NCBI GenBank assembly: GCA_015689735.1
Contig: WVSP01000002.1
Coordinates: 1 to 64,000 of the forward strand
Origin: Rhodobacterales bacterium LSUCC0031
Lineage (GTDB): Bacteria > Pseudomonadota > Alphaproteobacteria > Rhodobacterales > Rhodobacteraceae
Length of the DNA: 64,000 nt
Reading direction: 5' to 3'
In this document: positions 1-6,633 of the stretch, piece after piece
How positions within the stretch are numbered: position 1 is the stretch's first letter
How the letters are laid out: every line of letters starts with the position of its first letter
Notes under the pieces: model-generated
Database searches by the model: none
The model's input: the letters and a program-made list of their open reading frames with translations, nothing else
What the model was told of the DNA's origin: nothing
Made by a program: the position numbers and the translations under genes

Positions 1-166
1 GACATGTTGCCGGGATAACCCCGGCACATCACGACCCGGCCCCTGACACGGGGCCGGCGATATCTGGCTCAGGCCAGACCCGCGACAAGGCCCGGAAGGA
101 GGAGCCGGACCGTGTCAGACGACCGCACCCCACGTGTCGGGGAGAGATCTTAGGGAGGAAACCAAG
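1..166 (+). promoter_or_regulatory. Structured leader of the purine permease gene, possible riboswitch
   Basis: The bases ahead of the permease are rich in inverted repeats. Bases 43-51 (CTGACACGG) are a perfect complement of 110-118 (CCGTGTCAG). The core GACACG at 45-50 could instead pair with a second CGTGTC at 133-138, which also lies in the loop of a short CCCC/GGGG hairpin (128-142) just ahead of the ribosome site. Two mutually exclusive pairings ahead of a xanthine-type permease would suit a translational switch. The xanthine-I (NMT1) riboswitch is known upstream of such permeases in alphaproteobacteria, but I cannot confirm its consensus by eye. A purely fortuitous GC-rich fold is possible. 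Confidence 0.3.
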
Positions 167-1582
167 ATGGCCAATGCTTCGATTGGGACGCCGGAACAGC
201 TGCGCGATCCCAACTACACACCACCGCTCGGCAAGGCGATACCTTTGGGTATCCAGCATGTGCTGGCGATGTTCGTCTCCAACGTCACGCCGGCGATTAT
301 CGTTTGCGGCGCAGCCGGTTTCGGCTTTGGCTCGAACAGCCCCGATTTCCCGCAGATGATCTACATGATCCAGATGTGCATGTTCTTTGCAGGAGTTGCG
401 ACGCTGTTTCAGACGATCGGAATCGGCCCGGTCGGCGCGCGCCTGCCCATCGTGCAAGGCACGTCCTTTGCCTTTATTCCGATCATGATCCCACTTGTCG
501 CCGGTAAGGGCGTCGATGCGATGGCGGTCCTGATGGGCGGTATCTTGGTGGGTGGTCTGTTCCATGCTGGCTTGGCGCTGTTTATCGGGCGCATCCGCTT
601 TGCGCTTCCACCCTTGGTGACGGGGTTGGTCGTGATGATGATCGGCTTGGCCTTGGTCAAGGTCGGCATCCAATACGCCGCGGGCGGCGTGCCGGCGATC
701 GGAACGCCCGAATATGGCAGCCTGCAAAACTGGGTGGTCGCAGGCACCGTGGTGGTGGTCACGCTGCTGCTCAAGTTCTTTGCGCGTGGCATGCTGTCGA
801 TCTCGGCGGTATTGCTCGGGATATTGGCAGGTTATGGCGTTGCTTGGGCCTTTGGGATGGTCAGTTTCGGTGCGGTCGGGCGTGCGGCTGTCCTGGCCTT
901 ACCCAACCCGCTCCATTTCGGGCTGGAGTTCTCGGTCGCAGCGATCATCGGGTTCTGCCTGATGGCCTTTGTCTCGGCGGTTGAGACCGTGGGCGATGTC
1001 TCGGGGATCTGTAAAGGTGGGGCTGGGCGCGAAGCGACCGATCGCGAGATCGAGGGCGCAACCTATGCCGATGGGTTCGGGACCGCCGTATCCGGGATTT
1101 TTGGCGCGCTTCCCAACACCTCCTTTAGCCAGAATGTCGGGCTCATCGCGATGACAGGCGTCATGAGTCGCCATGTTGTGACCATCGGCGCGCTCTTCCT
1201 GATCCTTTGTGGTGTGATGCCAAAGGTGGGGGCAATCATCTCGACCGTTCCGATCGAAGTTTTGGGCGGTGGCGTGATCGTGATGTTTGGCATGGTGGTC
1301 GCGGCTGGTATCTCGATGTTGTCGGATGTCCATTGGAACAGGCGCAACATGGTGATCTTTGCCATTGCGTTGTCGCTTGGCCTTGGTTTGCAACTTGAAC
1401 CACAGGCGCTTCAGTATCTGCCCGACACGGTGAAGGTCTTGGCGACCTCGGGGATCTTGCCCGCCGCACTGATCGCAATTGTGCTGAATCTCGTGTTGCC
1501 CAAAGACCTTGCCGCCGAGGCAACCGAGGAGGTCTCGGGTGGGCTGTCCGGCCATGGCAGCGGCAGCATGCCCGGCGAGTAA
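167..1582 (+). CDS. NCS2-family purine (xanthine/uracil-type) permease
   Basis: A 471-residue polytopic inner-membrane protein of the nucleobase:cation symporter-2 family, which imports xanthine, urate or uracil with protons or sodium. Visible family features are the N-terminal PPLGKAIPLGIQHVLAMF segment, the QTIGIGPVGARLPIVQGTSF segment (family motif around TM3), the ETVGD substrate-site motif in TM8 near residue 285, and NTSFSQNVGLI in TM10. The NTSFSQNVG form is typical of xanthine/urate members rather than uracil ones. The ATG at 167 is preferred over an upstream GTG because AGGGAGGA sits 7 bases before it. The gene stands alone and ends in a strong terminator. The exact substrate is inferred. 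Confidence 0.9.
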   Translation: MANASIGTPEQLRDPNYTPPLGKAIPLGIQHVLAMFVSNVTPAIIVCGAAGFGFGSNSPDFPQMIYMIQMCMFFAGVATLFQTIGIGPVGARLPIVQGTSFAFIPIMIPLVAGKGVDAMAVLMGGILVGGLFHAGLALFIGRIRFALPPLVTGLVVMMIGLALVKVGIQYAAGGVPAIGTPEYGSLQNWVVAGTVVVVTLLLKFFARGMLSISAVLLGILAGYGVAWAFGMVSFGAVGRAAVLALPNPLHFGLEFSVAAIIGFCLMAFVSAVETVGDVSGICKGGAGREATDREIEGATYADGFGTAVSGIFGALPNTSFSQNVGLIAMTGVMSRHVVTIGALFLILCGVMPKVGAIISTVPIEVLGGGVIVMFGMVVAAGISMLSDVHWNRRNMVIFAIALSLGLGLQLEPQALQYLPDTVKVLATSGILPAALIAIVLNLVLPKDLAAEATEEVSGGLSGHGSGSMPGE

Positions 1583-1613
1583 GGCCGTCTTATTGCCGCG
1601 CCTTACAGGGCAG

Positions 1614-1645
1614 GACCCCGGTGCCTTTGTGCCGGGGTCTTTTTT
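1614..1645 (+). terminator. Rho-independent terminator of the permease gene
   Basis: An 8-bp stem GACCCCGG/CCGGGGTC (1614-1621 with 1632-1639) is followed directly by six T residues. It lies 31 bases past the permease stop codon. Confidence 0.85.
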
Positions 1646-1783
1646 CTTTGCGCGTCATGCATGGGCCGTCGCACTCATCGCCCGGTTGTCGGCGATCACG
1701 GCCCTTGTGCGCACAGAGTTCAAGTCCTGATGGTCACCAGCGTGGCACCGCAGGCCGACGCCGGCACGGTGATCGCGGAAATT

Positions 1784-1857
1784 TGGAGCGGGCGGCGGGA
1801 ATCGAACCCGCGTCTCTTGCTTGGAAGGCAAGGGTCTTACCATTACACAACGCCCGC
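1784..1857 (-). tRNA. tRNA-Gly (UCC)
   Basis: On the minus strand the acceptor arms GCGGGCG/CGCCCGC, a GGTTCGATTCC T arm and the anticodon stem CTTGC/GCAAG with loop CTTCCAA are all present, giving anticodon UCC. CCA is encoded (plus-strand tgg at 1784-1786). It borders the AT-rich exporter cassette on its 5' side. Confidence 0.95.
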
Positions 1858-2065
1858 ATCACACCTGCCGAGGTAAAGCCCCCCGACCGCCCCGTCAAGC
1901 ACCCAAGCCCCTGCCAAAATGAAGTCACCAATGTCGTGCCAATCGACGGTGACACATGACAACAAGATGGTATTGCAGCGGCCTGCGAAAAGCCGTGTCG
2001 CTCGCTCAACTTGAATCCAGACGCAGACATCAACGGCATGATCATTTACAAGAACACGCAGCATC

Positions 2066-4183
2066 TTAACTGAGCTTGCGGCCCTTCTTTACTTCGACAA
2101 CCTGGCTCTCTTGGATTTCAAAAAGACGGTCAAGGGACTGAATTGTGTTTGGGCGATGTGCGACCACAACACGGGTAATCCCAAGACTTTTAATAGCGGT
2201 ATTTACCTTATGCTCGGTTGCAACATCCAAATTCGATGTGCCTTCGTCAATAAAAAGGATCGATGGGCGGCGATACAATGCGCGTGCCAACTGAAGCCGT
2301 TGAACTTGTCCACCTGAAAGGCTTGACCCCGTGTCACCAACCAAAGTCTCATAGCCCATTGACATCTCAGCGATGTCATCATGGATACATGCAAGCTTTG
2401 CGCAATGTTGAATCCAATCGACATCAGGACTTGGATCAAAAAGTGCAATATTATCTGCAATACTTCCCGAGAAAAGCAGATCATCTTGCATCACAACGGC
2501 AACTTGTCTTCTGAAGTTATTCATATCCAATCGAGAAAGTGGTACATCATCGATCAAGATCTCACCGCTGGTCTTGGGAAGAAGGCCCATCATCATTTTG
2601 AGCAGGGTGGTTTTTCCTGAACCTGATGGTCCGATCAAGCCGACACTTTCACCCTTATTGATTACAAAGCTCGCTTCGTTGATAACTTCCGGTTGCCCGT
2701 CATCATAGCGAAAGGAAACGGATTGAAATTCAATCTTTCCCCTTTCGATTTTTAAAGGAGCTCCTCCGTCTTGATCGGGAGGCGTGGTTGCAATATCTGA
2801 GAGTCTTTCAAGGTGAAGACTTAACATTCTAAATTCAATGACAAGGTCGATCAAGGAAGTGAGGCTCGAATTAAAATGATCGCGATAGGCCATGAAGGCG
2901 AAAATTGCCCCAATTGTAAAGTCGCCTTGCAGAGACATCCTCGCCGCAAGAAAAACAATCAATATACTTGAAAGCCCCTCGATAAGATCCTCAAATGACG
3001 AGAAGCCAATCTCAAATTTTTGAACACGCACTCGTTCGTTGAAGCTTGCAGTAAGGAAGTGCTGCCACCTTTCTTGCCTCGACCGCTCGAGAGCAAAGGC
3101 CTTAATCGTTTGCATGCCCCGCATGTTCTCAATGAACGAACTATTTTCGGCTGCGTTGGCAACGATTTCCGCTTCTGTTGCCCTGTAAAATGATCGGAAA
3201 AGAATAAGCCGCAAGAGAAGAATAGCCGAAAGCGCTCCCAGGCTAACGATTGCCAAAGTCGGGCTGTATAGAAACATAAGCACAAGAGTGCCGATGGCCA
3301 TGATTCCGTCGATAATCCCACTTGTCACTCCCTGGGTCAGGAAATCCTTAATTGGCTCGATAGAGCCAAACCTCGCGACGATGTCGCCCACATGACGACG
3401 TGAAAAGTAAGATAAAGGTAGTCGCAAAAGATGTGAAAACAGATTTATCGAAATATGATAGGCCATCGTAGTCCCGGCATGTAAAATAACCATGCTGCGG
3501 AGTGTTTTTGCCGCAATTTCAAAAACTTGAAAAAGTGCAAATCCGATTGCTATTACAATTAACAGGCTTCGATCGGACGATGGTAAAACATGATCAACAA
3601 CGGTTTGTAGATACTGTGGTATAGCCAGCGTAAAGGCAAGAATGATCGCGCTGAGCAAGAGAACCTGGAGGATGGCACGTCGTAATCCATTTATTCTTGT
3701 CCAGAGTGAAGAAAGACCTAATTTTGTACGTTCATCCTGTGGACGAAAATCTGAGCGTGGTACAAGTTCTAAAGCAATACCTGTGTAGTGTTTTCCGAAT
3801 TCGACTAAGCTTAGCTTGCGTATGCCGATTGCTGGATCATGTATGATCGCCGATTTGTTCGAAATTTGGGCAAGTACGACAAAGTGGTTTAAGTCCCAAT
3901 GAAGGATAGCTGGTCTTTCGACCTTTTCCAAATGTTCGATGTCTACTTTCAATGCACGCGTCGAAAATCCGAGTGTGTTCGCATTCTCCATTAAATCGCG
4001 CAATGTTACACCGCGCGCAGAACCGGGGAACCTACGGCGTAGCGCGGCCATGTCTGTTTGCAGCCCGTAACTACCCGCGACCATCGCCAAACATGCGTTC
4101 GCGCATTCGGCGACTTCAGTTTGGCGGATCATGGGCAAGCTGCCGCGACTGCCGAACAAAGTTTGTGACGGGGGTAGCTGCAT
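2066..4183 (-). CDS. Peptidase-C39 ABC exporter (bacteriocin/double-glycine peptide type)
   Basis: A 705-residue fusion of a C39 leader peptidase (about 15-140), six-helix ABC transmembrane domain (about 160-440) and nucleotide-binding domain (about 470-700). Such proteins cut peptides after a Gly-Gly leader and export the rest with an HlyD-type adaptor and an outer-membrane channel. The peptidase is intact: oxyanion Q21, catalytic C27 in EVAECANACLAM, H100 in DLNHFVVL and D116 in IIHDPA. The NBD has Walker A GPSGSGKTT, signature LSGGQVQRLQLARAL and Walker B ILFIDEGTS. The start lies 3 bases after the adaptor stop codon, so the two are co-translated. The gene is clearly more AT-rich than its neighbours, which suggests acquisition. 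No TolC-like gene is nearby. Confidence 0.92.
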   Translation of the reverse strand: MQLPPSQTLFGSRGSLPMIRQTEVAECANACLAMVAGSYGLQTDMAALRRRFPGSARGVTLRDLMENANTLGFSTRALKVDIEHLEKVERPAILHWDLNHFVVLAQISNKSAIIHDPAIGIRKLSLVEFGKHYTGIALELVPRSDFRPQDERTKLGLSSLWTRINGLRRAILQVLLLSAIILAFTLAIPQYLQTVVDHVLPSSDRSLLIVIAIGFALFQVFEIAAKTLRSMVILHAGTTMAYHISINLFSHLLRLPLSYFSRRHVGDIVARFGSIEPIKDFLTQGVTSGIIDGIMAIGTLVLMFLYSPTLAIVSLGALSAILLLRLILFRSFYRATEAEIVANAAENSSFIENMRGMQTIKAFALERSRQERWQHFLTASFNERVRVQKFEIGFSSFEDLIEGLSSILIVFLAARMSLQGDFTIGAIFAFMAYRDHFNSSLTSLIDLVIEFRMLSLHLERLSDIATTPPDQDGGAPLKIERGKIEFQSVSFRYDDGQPEVINEASFVINKGESVGLIGPSGSGKTTLLKMMMGLLPKTSGEILIDDVPLSRLDMNNFRRQVAVVMQDDLLFSGSIADNIALFDPSPDVDWIQHCAKLACIHDDIAEMSMGYETLVGDTGSSLSGGQVQRLQLARALYRRPSILFIDEGTSNLDVATEHKVNTAIKSLGITRVVVAHRPNTIQSLDRLFEIQESQVVEVKKGRKLS

Positions 4184-4186
4184 TTT

Positions 4187-5425
4187 TTATGTTCTTCTTG
4201 CGACGGAAAGCAACGGATCAAGTAACCAGACAAGAACAGAACGTTCTTCAAGTATGATGTTTGCGTTCAATGTCATGCCGGGTTGAAGTGCTCGTTCTTG
4301 CCCCCTTGCAAACATCGTTTGCTGCGAAAGTGCCACGCGCACACGGTAAACAGGCGCATTTGTTTGAACGGGAAGTGGCGCTCCGCCATGTGGAAGTACC
4401 GTCGCGGAAATGTCGGTAACGCTCCCTTCAAGAGTACCAAAGCGCTGATATGGGAATGCGTCGAGCATTAAATTGACTGACTGGCCGAGTTGGATAAATC
4501 CAATGGCACTACTAGGCACCAAAACTTCAGCTTGTAGCTGCGTATCTGGCGGCAGAACTGAGAAAAGCGTTTGTCCGCTCGTGACACGCTGGCCTGATCG
4601 CGCTTGAACTGTTGTGATGCTTCCGGCGAACGGTGCTTTTACTTCAAAAATTTGTCTGCCCTCGATGATTGCGCGTTCGCTTTCTGCGGCGTTGAGTTCT
4701 GCCGAGATCATCATTTGCTCCATCTCAGCGCGCGCCTGTGCCTGTGCGCGCGCGATGGGAAGAGCCTCATGTTCCGCGATAAGAGTTTCGAGCGCATTCT
4801 CGCTTTCTTGCACCGATGTGCGCGCGCTCAGTAGGCGAATTACCTGTTCAGATAGGGCGGAGACAGCAACAGTGCCGCGTTCAACCAGTGCGCGTTGGCG
4901 CTCTTCGATCGCTTCGTATTCCTGCAAAATTCGCTTTCTGAGGTCTAACTGATCTTGGAGGCGCTCAATCTGTGCAGAAAGGGTTGTTTCACGCCTTTGC
5001 AAATTCTCCAGCTCTAATCTTGCTGCTTCCATCGCAACGTCTTGTCTGACCCGCAGTCCTGCGATCCGCGTATCTAGCCCACGCAATTGTGCCGCTATTC
5101 GTGATGCATTTATGGGGGCCTCGCTGGCTGCACTAACCGATCCGAGAGTTTGCCCTGCCATTACTTTTTGCCCTTCATAAACATTAAGGGCGCTGATTAC
5201 GCCTTCGGCAGGCGATGCAACGATGATCATGCCCGCGCTGGGGACCAAATAGCCGCCGACGCGCTCAATCCTCGGGAACGCGGCGAGAGCGATGAAGGTG
5301 AGCGCGGTCGTCACAAATATGAATAATAAAAAGGTAACGATGCTATATGAAAACGGCGTAGAAACGAGGACATGCCCCGACAGACGTGATCGCCTTTCTT
5401 CAAGTACGGCATCACGAAAAAGCAT
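4187..5425 (-). CDS. HlyD-family membrane fusion (adaptor) protein
   Basis: A 412-residue type I secretion adaptor. One N-terminal membrane helix (about 28-50) follows a short cytoplasmic tail. It is followed by a biotinyl/lipoyl-like half (GMIIVASPAEGVISALNVYEGQKVMAGQ), a long coiled coil (about 95-235, with LENLQRRETTLSAQIERLQDQL) and a second lipoyl half (IFEVKAPFAGSITTVQARSGQRVTSGQ) with the beta-barrel end. This is the CvaA/HlyD layout that links the inner-membrane ABC exporter to an outer-membrane channel. ATG at 5425 is chosen; a GTG two codons earlier is possible and neither has a clear ribosome site. It lies between the leader-peptide gene and the C39 exporter. Confidence 0.88.
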   Translation of the reverse strand: MLFRDAVLEERRSRLSGHVLVSTPFSYSIVTFLLFIFVTTALTFIALAAFPRIERVGGYLVPSAGMIIVASPAEGVISALNVYEGQKVMAGQTLGSVSAASEAPINASRIAAQLRGLDTRIAGLRVRQDVAMEAARLELENLQRRETTLSAQIERLQDQLDLRKRILQEYEAIEERQRALVERGTVAVSALSEQVIRLLSARTSVQESENALETLIAEHEALPIARAQAQARAEMEQMMISAELNAAESERAIIEGRQIFEVKAPFAGSITTVQARSGQRVTSGQTLFSVLPPDTQLQAEVLVPSSAIGFIQLGQSVNLMLDAFPYQRFGTLEGSVTDISATVLPHGGAPLPVQTNAPVYRVRVALSQQTMFARGQERALQPGMTLNANIILEERSVLVWLLDPLLSVARRT

Positions 5426-5514
5426 GGTCACACAGGCACAATGTTAACAATCGAGGCACCTCAGCTTGGCACTGGCAAAGCGGCCTGTTGCTGGCCTCAA
5501 GCAGGCGCGCAAGA

Positions 5515-5551
5515 CCGAAAAATAACAGGCCTCGATTTTCACAAGGCCTGT
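5515..5551 (-). terminator. Minus-strand hairpin terminator/attenuator between precursor and adaptor genes
   Basis: Read on the minus strand, ACAGGCCT and AGGCCTGT (5544-5551 and 5525-5532) form a perfect 8-bp stem around an 11-base loop, followed by TTATTTTTT. It sits between the 186-aa precursor gene and the HlyD gene. It would partly terminate transcription, so that the exported protein outnumbers its exporter, an arrangement common in bacteriocin clusters. Confidence 0.7.
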
Positions 5552-5585
5552 CAATTTCATGAAATCAGGTCAGATCAGATTGGCG

Positions 5586-6146
5586 TTACGCCGTCGCATG
5601 CTCTTGCAAAAGCAGCGAATTGACGTCGCCATTGAACGCCTCAGCAGGCAGGCAGCGCAGGCCGAGTTGATCGTAGTTTACGCCGTAAAACCCTTTGAAC
5701 GGACCTTCGGCAAAGGTGAAGACAGCCGAGGCGAGGTCAGCGCGCGCCAAAAGATCTTGCGCCATGACGCCAACAAAGCGTTCACCGGGCAGATCCGTGT
5801 ACTCCCAAGAGTAAATCGTCAGCGCGTGGCTGGAAAGATGTCCCTCAACCCGCACATCAGTCTTGATGCGGATGTCGGAGCCGAAACCGCCGCTCATCGC
5901 GTTACGAACCTTCTTTGCGCTGGCTCTCCGGCTATGACCATGTGCTGTTGCTGGTTGGACAGTCCCTCTTCCCCGCTTTGCCGCATTTTTAATGAGCGCC
6001 CCCTTGGCCAAGATCGCAATCTTGGTAGCCACCAACATCCCAAGAAGCTGGAATGCCCCGCCTGCAACAGTTTCGCATTGTGCTGGGCTCAATTCTACCA
6101 GCCCGTCAGATTTGTTGTTCGCCTTACGCGTTGCGATCACTTCCAT
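5586..6146 (-). CDS. Double-glycine leader protein with C-terminal Peptidase_S74-like domain
   Basis: A 186-residue protein read as the exported substrate of the adjacent transporter. Residues 18-30 (ELSPAQCETVAGG) match a Gly-Gly leader: L at -12, hydrophobic residues at -7 and -4, GG at -2/-1. Residues 31-56 are hydrophobic and 57-82 strongly basic (Arg, Lys, His). A second GG (86-87) precedes SDIRIKTD at 90-97, which opens a region resembling the intramolecular chaperone/peptidase S74 domain of phage tail fibres: IYSWEY (111-116), RFVGVMAQD (123-131), GVNYDQLGL (155-163). The S90/K95 spacing matches the Ser-Lys pair used for self-cleavage in S74 proteins. The ATG has GGGAGA upstream. What the released product does is unknown. 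Confidence 0.75.
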   Translation of the reverse strand: MEVIATRKANNKSDGLVELSPAQCETVAGGAFQLLGMLVATKIAILAKGALIKNAAKRGRGTVQPATAHGHSRRASAKKVRNAMSGGFGSDIRIKTDVRVEGHLSSHALTIYSWEYTDLPGERFVGVMAQDLLARADLASAVFTFAEGPFKGFYGVNYDQLGLRCLPAEAFNGDVNSLLLQEHATA

Positions 6147-6228
6147 CGCATTCTCCCTTACTTGAGTTACTGAATTCGATGCCTGCGCTTGGCAGCGTCC
6201 TCCCTTTGCAGCACACCGAAAATCAAAA

Positions 6229-6256
6229 GATATAGTTATTACAATTTAGTCAACAA
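6229..6256 (-). promoter_or_regulatory. Possible promoter of the GG-leader precursor gene
   Basis: On the minus strand, TTGTTG (6251-6256) and TATATC (6229-6234) are 16 bases apart, in an AT-rich stretch 83 bases ahead of the precursor start. This is a sigma-70-like match by eye only. Confidence 0.3.
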
Positions 6257-6277
6257 ATTTTACCATAAGTGATTATA

Positions 6278-6330
6278 GGGTGAGTTTGGCAGCCGCCAGG
6301 CAGCCACATAGGGGTCAATTTTACACAACA
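6278..6330 (-). repeat. Possible relic of an IS21-type insertion-sequence end
   Basis: Read on the minus strand from 6330, the tract starts with TGT and carries TAAAATTGACCCCTATG followed about 25 bases later by CAAACTCACCCTATAA. The two related blocks recall the multiple terminal repeats of IS21-family ends. No istA or istB gene is visible, so this is at most a remnant. It coincides with the right edge of the AT-rich cassette. Confidence 0.22.
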
Positions 6331-6633
6331 TCTCAGGTGTTTGATCGGATCTTCGTTCATGGCGATGATTGGTGGCATGGGAGATGGGGTGCAACACGCC
6401 CACGCGGTCTCAGAGGGGTTGCGAGGCAGAGCATTTTCGGTTTTGCGGTGTTCGAATCGCACCGGGTTGGGATGGGCATGACGGCCAAAAGCCTGCTGAT
6501 GCGGTTGCAACCCAAGGTTGCATCACGCGCGTCCTGACCCTTTTCGCCTTCACGCGGTGACGCGTCAGCCCGTCCTCTTGCGTCGATGCCGCCCTGCCTG
6601 TAACGCCAAGGAAAGCAACGCGCAGAAGGCCTG

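Larger units (their letters stand above)
6147..6633. other. Intergenic region with no recognisable gene; possible insertion-sequence end
   Basis: This is 487 bases between the precursor gene and the divergent ABC exporter. The left 110 bases are AT-rich and hold the probable promoter. Base composition returns to the chromosomal norm near 6330. On the minus strand, from 6330, the sequence TGTTGTGTAAAATTGACCCC followed by a related CAAACTCACCC resembles the terminal repeats of IS21-family elements, but no transposase is present. Short open frames further right show no family signal. Confidence 0.4.

Noticed and set aside
1784-1857. tRNA-Gly as the attachment site of the AT-rich cassette
   Set aside because: The cassette lies on the 5' side of the tRNA, whereas integrases normally use the 3' end; no duplicated tRNA end and no integrase were seen.
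5559-6173. Plus-strand open frame across the GG-leader gene
   Set aside because: The minus-strand reading carries a ribosome site, a leader motif and S74-like motifs; the plus-strand one has none.
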